Origin: Adiantum capillus-veneris
Lineage: Eukaryota > Streptophyta > Polypodiopsida > Polypodiales > Pteridaceae
NCBI GenBank assembly: GCA_014529385.2
Contig: CM043942.1
Location: forward strand, 49,798,274 to 49,862,273
Direction: 5' to 3'
DNA length: 64,000 bases
The first letter of the stretch is position 1; every line of letters begins with the position of its first letter. The position numbers were made by a program, and so were the translations under genes. The notes below the pieces were generated by a model. That model saw only the letters and a program-made list of their open reading frames with translations, searched no databases and was not told the origin of the DNA. Shown piece by piece: positions 52,585 through 63,480 of this stretch.

Positions 52585-53443
52585 ACAACTTAATGCTTTA
52601 AAGGAAGAGGTAGACAAGCTTCTTGAAGCAGGTTTCATATGTCCTGTGAGCACTGCAGAATGGGTGAGTCCTGTTGTTGTCACACCCAAGAAGGATGGAA
52701 ATTGGAGGATATGTGTTGATTTTAAGCCTGTAAACGCAGCCATGAAGAGGGATCCATACCCTCTTCCTTTCATAGATGACATACTTGATTCTTTTGCAGG
52801 GCATGAGAGGTATAGCATATGTGATGGATTCTCTGGATATTTTCAGCTCACCTTGGCTTTCGAAGATCGAAATAAGACCACAATTATCACGCCATGGGGA
52901 TGCTTTTGTTATTGTGTGCTTCCTTTTGGTCTTATGAATGGCTGTGCGTGGTATCAAAAGCACGTCGACAAGGTGTTCTCTCCCTTTCTTGGCAAGTTTG
53001 TGAAGGATCTTATTGATGACTTTTGTGTTTATAGCTCTAGAAAGGATCATTGTGCAAAGCTTGTGATGGCATTGAAGCAATATGATGAAAGTGGAGGTCA
53101 ACTCAACCCAAAGAAGTGTCATCTTGCTCAACCAAGAGTGAAGTTTTTGGGGCATATGATCTCAGAGAATGGGATTGAAGCGGATCCTGACAAAGTGAAT
53201 GCTTTGGTGCTCCTCCCATCACCTAAAGATACAAAACAACTTTCTATTTTTATTCAAAAGGTGAAGTATATGGCAAGGTTCATTCCTTTGTCCTCTCAAC
53301 TTCTTTATCCTCTACAACAAGTAGCAAGGTTGGATCCTCTACAATGGAAAATGAATGTGAAGAGGTTTTTCAAGGTATCAAAGAGGTTCTTGGTTCTCTT
53401 CCTGCTATGCAAGCTCCTAATTGGGATAAGGAGTTTTATGTGA
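52585..53443 (+). pseudogene. E8 reverse transcriptase (right of E9)
   Basis: The frame resumes right after E9 with VQLNALKEEVDKLLEAGF, then VSPVVVTPKKDGNWRICVDF, YSICDGFSGYFQLTLAFED, TIITPWGCFCYCVLPFGLMN, KDLIDDFCVYSS (LIDD, the catalytic pair), GGQLNPKKCHLAQP and KVKYMARFIPLSSQLLYPLQ. It ends by a frame change near 53400 before RNase H. Removal of E9 with one ACGT copy joins this to PVRQKLRRIGHV in frame. The codons before 52585 in this frame belong to E9. Confidence 0.9.
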
Positions 53444-54429
53444 ATCCATGAGTAGGTGAGGATGCTATTGGAGCTATGCTTCTTCAACGAGGTAACAATT
53501 CCCACTACATGAAGCCTATCTATTGTGCTAGCAGGGTGAAGCTAGAGGTGGAAAGAGGCTATACTGAGGTGGATCTCATTATGGTAAGCGTGATTTATGC
53601 ATGTAGAAGGTTTAGGCACTACCTTCTCCCTAAACCATTCACATTCCTCACTAGCTACACTCTTCTACCTCAATTGGTGAATAGCCCTACTTTGTCAAAG
53701 AGGCTCATGAAGTGGATTACGGAGCTACAGGAATTCCAATTCTCTTTTCTTGTTGAGGAGAGTACAAGGGCTACATTGGCTGATTTGTTTACCTATAAGG
53801 AAATCCCTCTTCTTCTTAAGGAGGATGCAATGAAGAAGCAACACATGGAAGCTCCTGACATGGACAATGCCTATCTATTGTTTTCTGATGGCTCTTACAG
53901 GAAAGCGCATGATGAAGCTTCAGGAGGTGTGGTAATCTATGATCCTCAAGGTGCTTTGGTAACTAAAAGGATTTTGAAGCTTACCGCACAAAGCAACAAT
54001 GAAGCTGAGTAAGCTACTTTGGAGAAAGGTCTCAACCTTTGCCTTGAGCTTGGCATCCATCGTGTGAGGGTAAGAGGTGATGCTCTTTTGGTGGTTAAGC
54101 AAGTACTTGGGGTGTGGCAAAGTAAGAATCCAAGGCTGAAAAATATGTGTTTTCAAGTGAAGAATATGCTTAAGCATTTTGAAGCTTGGAGCTTAAGGCA
54201 TGTGGACAGGTCTCAAAATGAAGAAGCACATGGTGCAGCGCAAGCTTCAATTGGGCATTTGTATGTAATAAGGGCTGATTCTCCTCTTTATTTGGGAAGG
54301 GAAGATTTAGAGAGGGAGGAAGAGTTTCTACAAGCAGGTATGCTTCCATCAGAGTTGGAGAAGCCAAAAAAGTACGCCTTCCTACGTCGTGCCAAAAGGT
54401 ATGCGCTACTTGTGATGCCTTGTATATGA
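53444..54429 (+). pseudogene. E8 dual RNase H
   Basis: One frame, broken by TAA at 54010-54012, covers the Ty3 RNase H (HYMKPIYCASRVKLEVERGY, RRFRHYLLPKPFTFLT, KWITELQEFQFSFLVEE) and then the second RNase H: YLLFSDGSYRKAHDEASGG, QSNNEAE, RVRGDALLVVKQVLGVW and VDRSQNEEAHGAAQA. The stop falls where relatives have Tyr after NNEAE (TAT or TAC to TAA), one of the few stops here not explained by C-to-T. The same two-domain order is seen in E2. Confidence 0.88.
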
Positions 54430-55616
54430 AGGGGGCTGATCTTGTGATGAGAAAAGTGCCTTGGAAAGAGTAAATTTACAAAATTTTAGAGGAGAATCAT
54501 GAGGGTTCTTGTGGTGGTCACTTTGCTTCAAAGATCACTTTGCAAAAAGTCTTGCAATAGGGTTATGTGTGGCCAAGTGTTCAACGTGATGTTCATCATT
54601 GATGCAAGTCTTGTAAAGAGTGTCAAAGCATGGAAAATAGGGTTCTCAAATCATAAATTAGAGGCACCATTGTGGCTTATGATGTGTTTGAGAAGTGGGG
54701 TATTGATACAATAGGTCCTCTACCTGTGACAGCTAGAGGCAAATGTTACATACTTACTGTTGTTGATTATCTATCCAGGTGGGCCGAAGCCAAAGCTGTT
54801 AAGCACATCACGAGTAAATATGTTTCCTTATTTATATATGAAGATATTTTATGCAAATTTGGTATGCCATTGGAGTTACTTTCTGACAAGGGTCCAGGTT
54901 TCAGGGGAGAGTTGGTGGATTTTCTATGTGAGAAGCTTCATGTGCATCACAGGTTTACTACTCCATATTATCCCCAATGCAATGGCATGAATGAAAGGTT
55001 TAATGGAGAGCTCATAAGGATGCTTACAAAGATGACAAGAAACAATGTGAAGACTTGGGATTTAGAGCTACCTTGTGCTCTATGGGCTTACAGGACTGCC
55101 ATCAAATCAGGTACTGGTTTTTCTCCCTTCCATCTAGTTTTTGCCAAAGAGGCTTTACTTCCTATTGAGGTGGAGATACCAGCCTTGAAGATGATGAAAA
55201 ATCTTGAAGAAGAGCCCAATGATGAAGTCAAGGAAAGACTTTTATATTTGCAACGTGTACAATTGGATAGGGTGTTAGATTTTGAGCATTATGAGCAGGT
55301 CTTGAAGAAGAATCAAGCAAAGGCAAATGAGAAGGTAAAGGACAAGGACATCAAGAAGGGTGACATGGTGCTTCGTTACAATAGTAAGCTTGATAGCAAT
55401 TTTCAAAAGAAATTTCAAATCAAGTGGCAAGGTCCTTTCTTGGTCTTAAACGGGTTTCCAAATGGCACATATCAGCTTGCTGACTTGGATGGTACCCCGC
55501 ATAAAGCACGTGTGAATGGCTACAGGTTGAAGAAGTATATTGCAAGGTTGATGACTGTGATTGAGGATGAGCCTTCTTTTGAAGAATTTTCTGATCATGT
55601 TTCTAATGATAGATGA
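54430..55616 (+). pseudogene. E8 integrase
   Basis: The zinc-binding part (54430-54670) reads NHEGSCGGHFASKI, GYVWPSVQRDVHH and CKSCKECQ, with four stops. The core and C-terminus (54672-55616) are open: EKWGIDTIGPLPV, VDYLSRWAEAKAVKHIT, LELLSDKGPGF, YYPQCNGMNERFNGE (D-D-E all present), LPCALWAYRTAIKSGTGFSP, then KWQGPFLVLNGFPNGTYQL and KARVNGYRLKKY. The core itself looks intact, but it would not be made as part of a polyprotein in this copy. Confidence 0.88.
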
Positions 55617-55701
55617 AGTGAAGACTCCCTCATGTGGTTTACATGATCTCTTTTGTGCTGCTGACCATGAATGATCTAGCGGGCTGGGGTGTGGCAAACT
55701 A

Positions 55702-56572
55702 TGTTGGGTGCATTTTTGACACCCCGTTTTTTGTAAATTTGTACATATGGACATGACGCCCGATGTCAAAAGGGCATGTGGGATTTCTTTTTGTGGGTTT
55801 TTTAGCTTGCTTTAGCAAGCACATGTACATGCACTACAAGTCGCTAGTCTAGTGACATCTGTCGGGCTACTATAAGTGCCCGTGAGTGAGTTTTTTGAAG
55901 TGAGCCTTGTATATAACTAAAACTCATGTACAAACTTAAAAAAAGCTCAGCCAAACATCAGAAATTTTCAGGGTTTAGCTCGTTGTGTCTCCTTGGTGCT
56001 CTTGGATGCAGTTTTTTGCCCCGACTAGCCTTCTCTACGTGTAGTCGTGTTGGGACAGCTTTCTGTTCGCATCAATTTTGCTCATGGAGTCATATGGAAT
56101 CAATTTTGGTTATCTTTAGCTTTCTCCCCAGTCATTTTTCAATATTTTTTTCAAGCTTTAAAGTGCCCCAATTGGAGTTGTTCTCTTCAAGTTACGACTA
56201 GTTCTCTGCAGGGTTATGGCTATGGCAGCCTAGTGGCAAATTGTGTGTAGACAGATTCGGAGGGCATGTATCTACGAATTGTTGAATTGATGTTGAATTT
56301 ATGGGTTTGTGATGTTTGATTATGAAAGGAGAGGCTCTCGTCTTCATCTACATTGGTCGGCGTGTGCTGTAAATCCATGCTTTGACAGTGTTTTGCTCTA
56401 TGTGACATAGTCTCTTGGGTGGGCGACGGCTAGTAGATTCCCAAGGGTCTACTCCTATTGGACTGGTGGTGTTTCAAAAATATTTTTCAAAGATTTTGGT
56501 GTCTTGTAGCTCTCTTTCAACGCTCTTGGGTGACAGCACTATAGAGGTGTTTCAGTTTGCTTGTTTCCCACA
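55702..56572 (+). repeat. E8 3' LTR (871 bp)
   Basis: It starts TGTTGGGTGCATTTTTG and ends near TTTCCCACA. It lacks the MITE and so shows the empty site (CTCTACGTGTAGTCGTG near 56031-56047). A purine-rich GGGCTGGGGTGTGG lies just upstream. Confidence 0.88.
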
Positions 56573-58018
56573 ACGTCTTCTTATCTACATGCCAACTGTG
56601 GTAGTATTTCTCGTGTTTTTGAAGTCTTTTTTGAATATTTTTATGATGGAGAGTGGCTTATGATTGGCCGCTTCCTAAGTACTCTCACTAGACAAGAAGG
56701 ATGGAGTGATCAAGAATTCAGGAAGATCAGGAAAAAGGGCTATTACTATTTCCTGAAAGACGGACATTTATGGAAGCAACCGAAGCGCCCAGCAGGGGTA
56801 CCACAACGTATTATTTGCGACAAAGCGACCCAACAGCAGGTGATTAAAGAGTTTCATGAAAGTATATGGGCTGGACACAGAGGAGCCTGGGCAACCTTTG
56901 TCAAAATTAAAGACCGATATTGGTGGAAAGGTATGTACAAAGATGTGGTTCAATTTGTGGAATCATGCTTAATATGTCAACAGTACTCTTCTAATGTGCA
57001 ACATAGAGATGGGTTGCATCCCACCTATCCACTAGCTATGCACTACAAGTGGGTGGTGAAACTTATTACGATGCTAGTAGGAGTGTGGCAGATGAGATAT
57101 ATTGTTCTTTCCAGGGAAGATCTTACAAACCAGGTTGAAGGCAGAGCTTTGCGTACCAAAGCTACCAGTTCAGTATGCAAGTTCTTGCTTGAAGATGTTA
57201 TCTCTAGGTATGGATGTGTTGGCAGAATTACTGCAGATAGAGGAGAGCTAGATGCAGATGAAGCTCGAGAGTTTTTTGCTCGTATGGGCATTAAACTCGC
57301 CCTCACCACAGCATATAATCCAGAAGGTAACGGGAAGAGTGAAAGAGGACATCCGCCTATTGTTAAAGCTTTAGCAAAGGCGTGTGAAGGACATATTGGT
57401 GATTGGCCTAAACTCTTGCCATTTGCTTTGTGGGCTGATCGCACTACTCACAGTTCAATTATAGGATTTATGCCATTCAAAGTAATGTATGGGCATAAAC
57501 CCATTATGCCTACAGAGGAAGCACTTACACCTTGGACCATAATGCCATGGGAAGAAGGTATGTCTACTGAAGACTTGCTTGCTCTACGTATTCGGCAGCT
57601 GGAGAGGCGTCGACAGGATATTGAGCAGGCTAAAGAGAAGCTTAAGGAGGCAAGATTGAAGAACAAGGCAGCCGTTGATGGAAAGCATACACTACGACCA
57701 CATGCTATCAAGGAAGGTGACTGGGTACTTGTTTATGACAGTAGCTTGGAGAACCAATACTCTGCTATGCGGAAAATGGTGAAAAGGTGGTTTGGACCAT
57801 ATGTGGTGCAACATGTTTTTGATAATGCGACATATCAATTATGTGAACCAGATGGTACTATGCTTAAAGTGCCTATAGCAGGAAAAATAATCAAGTTGTT
57901 CAAGAAGCGAGAAGGCGAGATTGTTCTTGAAGATTCTCATTCAGATCCACCTCTAGAGGATCATGTTATGTATACATCATATGATATATCTGATGATGAT
58001 TTTAATGAAGCTGATTAA
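56573..58018 (+). pseudogene. E7 integrase (right of E8)
   Basis: The open frame runs to TAA at 58016-58018. It starts with linker (YDGEWLMIGRFLST), YYYFLKDGHLWKQPKRP, the zinc-binding region (FHESIWAGHRGAW, CLICQQYSSN) and the core: WVVKLITMLVGVW, RITADRGELDADEAREFF and YNPEGNGKSERGH. The second Asp and the Glu are there, but the first catalytic Asp, expected in WVVDL, is Lys. A C-terminal region follows (GDWVLVYDSSLENQY, VKRWFGPYVVQHVF) with an acidic tail. It is uninterrupted except for the start, but integrase chemistry is lost. Confidence 0.88.
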
Positions 58019-58042
58019 GTGAAATTGGCATAGATCGGAGGC

Positions 58043-58065
58043 TGTGCAGGTTCAGAGGGGGTGAA
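58043..58065 (+). promoter_or_regulatory. E7 polypurine tract
   Basis: Purine-rich AGAGGGGGTGAA (58054-58065) lies directly before the 3' LTR. Confidence 0.8.
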
Positions 58066-59235
58066 TGTCATGCAGCTCCGATCACATGCAAAGAAAGATG
58101 CCAGAAAAATGCACATTAAGTTTTTTTGAAGCTTATATGTTTAATGAACAGTGACTAAGGGCTGGTTGCAGGTCGAGTTCAATGCTGAATGTATGTCAAA
58201 TGCGGCTGAAAGGGCCAAAACATGCCTTAATGATGCTAAAAAGTGTTATGCTTGAAGTGAACACGGATGGGGTATTGTGCTCTAAAATTGTAGTGCTCGA
58301 TGTGCTCTACTGGCCTGTCTTTACGGCTCGTCGATTGGAGCTACGATGAAGAAGTTATGGCAGTTTAAAGTTCAAGTCGATTGCAGATCCGTGCCAGATT
58401 GGGCAACAGCAGCTGACGGAATAAAAATGAAATGAATGCATCGGGCTGAAGTGCTCACTTTGTGGAGGACCCATTAGCGATGTCGCTAATGGGTGCCTAG
58501 CTAAATTTAGCAAGAGGGGACATGCATCCATAAAAAGAACAAATGTGTGGTTTGTTGGGATTTTTTCACCTCATCATCGGAAGGGCTCCTCCTCCTCCTC
58601 CTAAGCTTCATACCCTTAAGCTCTTGATAATCCCAAAGCACCTAATCTCCTCCTCATAAGCGGGGATATTCTTAAGCTTCTCCTCCGAATCTTCAAGCTT
58701 GCTTAATCCTCGTAAGCTTAAACCCCTTCATAAGCCATAATCCAAAGCTCTTAAGCTATCAAGAGCGGAGTTAACCCTCAAGCTTAAGTTTTTTTTTAAC
58801 CTCTCTTAATCTAATCTATCACCATAAGCTAAGCCTAATCGAGTTTCTATCTCCTAAACCGAGCCTAATCTTCTAAGATTTCATTACCCGAGTCATAAGC
58901 CGTCTTAAACCTTCCCTAAGCCTCATTAGCCATTCGAAATCTGCTCGAAGCTTATTAACCATTCGAATCGAGGAGCAGAAGGCAAAGTAAGCAGAATTTC
59001 ATCAATTTCTTGTTTAAGCACCTGATTTAAGCCAGTTTTTCCTTGTAAGAGCATTTAAGCTTCCATTAGGGATTGATTAATCATGGATTCTGTCGATTAA
59101 CTGGAAATTAGACGGACTGCTTGTTTTGAATACTATTGTCGGTAATTGCATCTGCTACACCTTGTTTCCTGCACCTCTCATAGCCAAGGACCCGGTGCCT
59201 TCCCGGCTCACCTTTCGCACAGTTATCCCCCGACA
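58066..59235 (+). repeat. E7 3' LTR (1170 bp)
   Basis: It starts TGTCATGCAGCTCC after the purine tract and ends TATCCCCCGACA. The right flank GCAC is followed by the interrupted H ORF. Confidence 0.9.
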
Positions 59236-61683
59236 GCACTTGTTGTTCTTCAATGATGGGCACTTGAAAGTCGGACTCTTCCTGGAGCTCTTCGACTGGT
59301 TGTGTTTCTGTTTTTGTAAAGGAGAGTGGCAACAAATCCAAAGGCGGTTGTTCAGATGTACCTGCCTCTTCTTCAGCTTCCGGATGTTTGTCTCTTAGGA
59401 GTTGATTTTCTCGCTCATATCCGCTATCTCTTTGAGTAGTTGCTCTTCTTTTTGGACCCGCATCAAAGCAAGGTCATGCCGTTGTGATTGTTCTAACTTT
59501 AGCTCAAGCTCTAGTTCTTTATTCCGTCTCTCCAAAGCTTTGCATACGCCACTAGTTCCTTTGAGTGAGACGACAGCTGGATTTTCTCGAATTTGTCTTA
59601 GAACTGTTGCTTGATCATTGATCCTTTGTTCAGAATATTGCAAGGAAGCATTTGCTACATCCAGGTATACCTAAAGCTTTTGCATTGACTGAGTAGTGAC
59701 TATAAGATCATTTGTCACCTTGGCCAGCTGCTCATCTTTTGTCTTGCAGGCATCGGAGAGTTTGGTGAGAAGCTCTCCTAGCTCTTCCAGTTCCTTCTAC
59801 TGCTTTTCCTTGTTGAGCTGGTGCTGTACTGCTTCATTCTTTAGCTACTAGATTTATTATTTTAATTCTGAAATGGTAGTTAATCTATCATCCGGCTCCC
59901 CTTGTAGAGTGTCGATGACAAGCTCTAGTTCTCTTTCCTTTGCACCATGGCTAATTGTGGCTGATCTCATTTTATCAGTCATTTGCAGCATCTGCTGGGC
60001 ATATCCATTCACTTGTAAAATGACCTCATCGATAGGTTCCCAATCTTCAGGCTCCACTTAGATGATTTGTGAAGTTCCTACCGTGTCAGCTTGTGGCTCC
60101 TTTTCTTGTTTCGTGGCAGTTGCTTGTGGTAGAGGCCGGGGTTCTACTTCACCTGTAGGCGTTGTAGTTGCCTCTGATGTGGGTGCTTCTTGAACTTTTG
60201 TGGCAGCCTCTTGTTGCTTTTCAGGCTCTTTTAGGCCAACAACTTCTGTTTGTGGTTGTGCAGCTATCACAAGTGGTTCTTCTAGAGGCTGATAGCTGCC
60301 TCAACCTATTCCTCTTGGGTGGTGGTAGATGGTCCAACTTCGGGTTGTGTTCTCTTAGGTCTTTTGAAACTGACCTCTTCTTGTTCTTTTAACTGCTCCT
60401 CTTCAATTGGTTTGGTAAGTGGTGGAGGACTTGGATGTGGCGTAGGAGGATATGCTTGCTCTCTGTGTGGTCTTGGAGACATATCTCCCTGTTCTTGAAA
60501 ATCTTCTTGCTGAGCAGCCACCACTGCTTCCTTTTCTCTTTTTTGTTCTTCAAGATCCTCTTGCAATTTTAAGGCTTCAGCTTTGGCGTACATTCACTCT
60601 AATAGTTCAGTGGGGTCCTCTGGGGTGGGCTTCAAAGGGTTCTTGGTCCTTGGACCCTTAATCTTGCTCGGTACCCATTTCGTGGGATATTCACCCGCTG
60701 CCTGACGACTTCTTTCGTATGCATGTTCTTCTCTCTCAAACCTCACCTTCTTCTGTTGTGGCTCCTCCTGGTGGGCAGCCACTATTGCTCTCTTTTTCAT
60801 CCTTTCTCTTCGAGCCTTTCTCTCCTCATTGTCAGAGATCTCGCTACTATGAGCTTTAGAGGATTCCTCGTCAGATTTTTTCTTTCTTTTTTCTAACTTG
60901 GTTGTTCTTTGAGAAGGTGGAGCGGTGAGGATCCAAGTGTTTTGGTCTGGGGCTGGCGGTAGGTTCTCAGTCATACCAATAGCATGGTATGCTATGCGTG
61001 TTAACACTTCAAGTGCACCTAAATATGTGATCTTTCCTTCTTTTTTAGTGATTTTGAGTGTGGTCAACACGTACTGTGCATGATCGATAGGTTGCTTGGC
61101 CGTCGACTTCAATACCTGCGGGAAGGTAATCGCCACTGCATGGTTAGGTTTAGTGTACCTCGGCGGTTTCTTTTCCAAGAAATGGAAGTGTTGATGGTAT
61201 AAACGCGCCGGGTATTCCACCTGTCTCTCGATAAGTTCAACAAATGTAGCAACCGCAATGTCTTTACTGAAAGTGCCGGCTGTTTTTCTGTCTCTTGCCC
61301 GCATCATCATTCCTTTAGTGGGCAGCTTCAAGGCTTCAGCCACTATCTCTTTAGTGATTGACACTTCCACTTTCTAGCCATGTTGGTCAGTGATTTGAGC
61401 AGTGCCATCCTCTTTCATGGTTGACAATAATTCATATGCTTTCTAGAAGTCTATTCCACATGGTTCTTGGTCGTAAAACTCTTTTAGACCCAACCTTCTA
61501 TTGGCTTCTTGAGTGTCTAGCTTACGTGCAACATCATATATGTCCTTTGGTAGCATTTGTATCTCCACTTGATGTCCTTCTTCACTCTTATATCTGCCGA
61601 TGAATACTGTTGTGTTGCCGTCTTCAAGTTGTTCCTTTGTGCGCTCAAGGCCGCACTGTCGAAGCAAGGACCTTGCCTAACAC
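59236..61683 (-). pseudogene. H long ORF, N-terminal and coiled-coil part (right of E7)
   Basis: Read leftward from 61683, the frame gives LERTKEQLEDGNTTVFIGRY, then SITKEIVAEALKLPTKGM and EYPARLYHQHFHFLEKKPP, a fold-like region resembling plant transposon-associated proteins. A charged, Pro-rich linker and a long coiled coil follow (QQMLQMTDKMRSATI, NKELELELKLEQSQRH, KEEQLLKEIADMSEKI). Stops occur at several sites (for example 60594-60596 TGA, 60058-60060 TAA, 59395-59397), and a one-base shift near 60295; nearly all stops fit C-to-T or G-to-A change. The frame is cut by the E7 3' LTR at 59235 and starts abruptly at the X LTR, so its N-terminus may lie beyond X. The role is unknown; not a polymerase or integrase. 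Confidence 0.6.
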
Positions 61684-62308
<625 letters not shown>

Positions 62309-62324
62309 TGCCCCCCTTCCTGAT
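62309..62324 (-). promoter_or_regulatory. X polypurine tract
   Basis: The minus strand reads ATCAGGAAGGGGGGCA directly before TGTTAACCCTC, the layout of a plus-strand primer next to a 3' LTR. Confidence 0.6.
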
Positions 62325-63480
62325 GTAGATTCCGTCCTCGGAAGCTATTGAGTTGAAGCTCGTTCGTCGAGGTGGAAGAGCATTTGAGATGAATGTCCTT
62401 AGGGGTCTTCAGTCACTGCAAAATCAAACAACATTGACACAGTAATTGCATTCTCATAAGTGATTAAAAAGCATATGCAGTTTTAGGTAGACAAATTGAT
62501 CGGTAAAAGAATTTCAAACAATTTGTCAGCAATGAACATTAAATTGAATGTAATCAAATGCATAAACAGATGTAAAGGTAAAAAATTAAACAAGTCTGGG
62601 GTCGCTAATTTGACGGTCGAAAGGCACTAGAGATCGAATATTAATACCATGGTTAAGCTTCTTAATTTTCTGTGGTCAATTAAGTTGTTTAATCGCGAGA
62701 GCCAAGTATTCATGTTCGAGGGCTGACTAGAGGCTATATCTAGAAGACCTTGTAGTTAAGCTACCATAAAAGGAATTTCTCATGAAATCATCGCCTGACT
62801 GATTACTTTTTCTTTGACCCCCCAAAGTCTTTTCATTGTGATTCAATTTGATGTGTGTGCTTATTTTGTATGCCTTGGGTTTTTTGCTTTTCAAGGAAAA
62901 GCGCCCACACTGGGAACCTCTAGGGCTCTAGTACCATAGGCAATACATGTGAGTGAAGTACCAAATCAAGCTGAGATTTCTCTTCCAGCTTAAGATTTTA
63001 CAGTGTGGCACTTTGATTTTTTGTTTGTTCATTTTCAGAATTTTAATTTTGTAACTTTGGGGGGTCATACAACACTGATACACCTCCCCAGGCTCATCAC
63101 ACTAGTTAACTCCCTTTATAATACTTAAGCTAAAGGTCAATAGGGTCAAGCCCACTAGAAAGCCCTAGTACATTTCACACAATGCTGCCTAAATCGGATT
63201 AAGAACCTAAGTAGCCATTGATTATTAGGAAGGCATTCCCCATGGTATTAAGAGAAGATTTCTAACACCTAACTTGGCCAAACTAGCTTAGTCGGACTGC
63301 TTGATTTTTAAACCTAGACAAGTGATTATGACAAAAAATTACATTGAATTAAATGTTTGATACTAAGCAAATGCGGTGAATATTAGGCTACCAATCACAA
63401 TTAAAGTAGACAATCATAGATGCAAAAAAGATAAGGGGCAATGCTAATGGACAAGAAACACCTGCTTGTGTCGATGGTCG
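62325..63480 (-). other. X internal region, unassigned
   Basis: About 1.15 kb without a recognisable gene, between the polypurine tract and the ORF remnants to the right. Confidence 0.5.

Larger units (their letters stand above)
47149..56572 (+). mobile_element. E8: Tat-like Ty3/gypsy element nested in E7, itself split by E9
   Basis: The 5' LTR is 47149-48298 and the 3' LTR 55702-56572. Order: gag, protease, RT (cut by E9), RNase H, second RNase H, integrase. It lies between the RNase H and integrase of E7. ACGT occurs at 47145-47148 and again near 56573-56576, a possible 4 bp TSD; a 5 bp reading (ACACG/CAACG) fits the E7 frame slightly better, so the exact duplication is open. It is the same general type as E2. 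Confidence 0.88.
41524..59235 (+). mobile_element. E7: Ty3/gypsy element with atypical RT and integrase, split by E8
   Basis: LTRs of 1154 and 1170 bp have TGTCG/CGACA ends. The internal order is gag, protease, RT, RNase H, [E8 inserted 47149-56572], integrase, polypurine tract. RT before integrase makes it Ty3/gypsy. The RT and integrase have motifs that differ from E2 and E8 (for example LTTMRNPLGLVRMCTLPQG, IDDLPIKG and REDLTNQVEGRAL). It lies inside the H ORF with flanks GCGT (41520-41523) and GCAC (59236-59239), a probable 4 bp TSD with two transitions. All coding parts carry stops or shifts. Confidence 0.88.
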
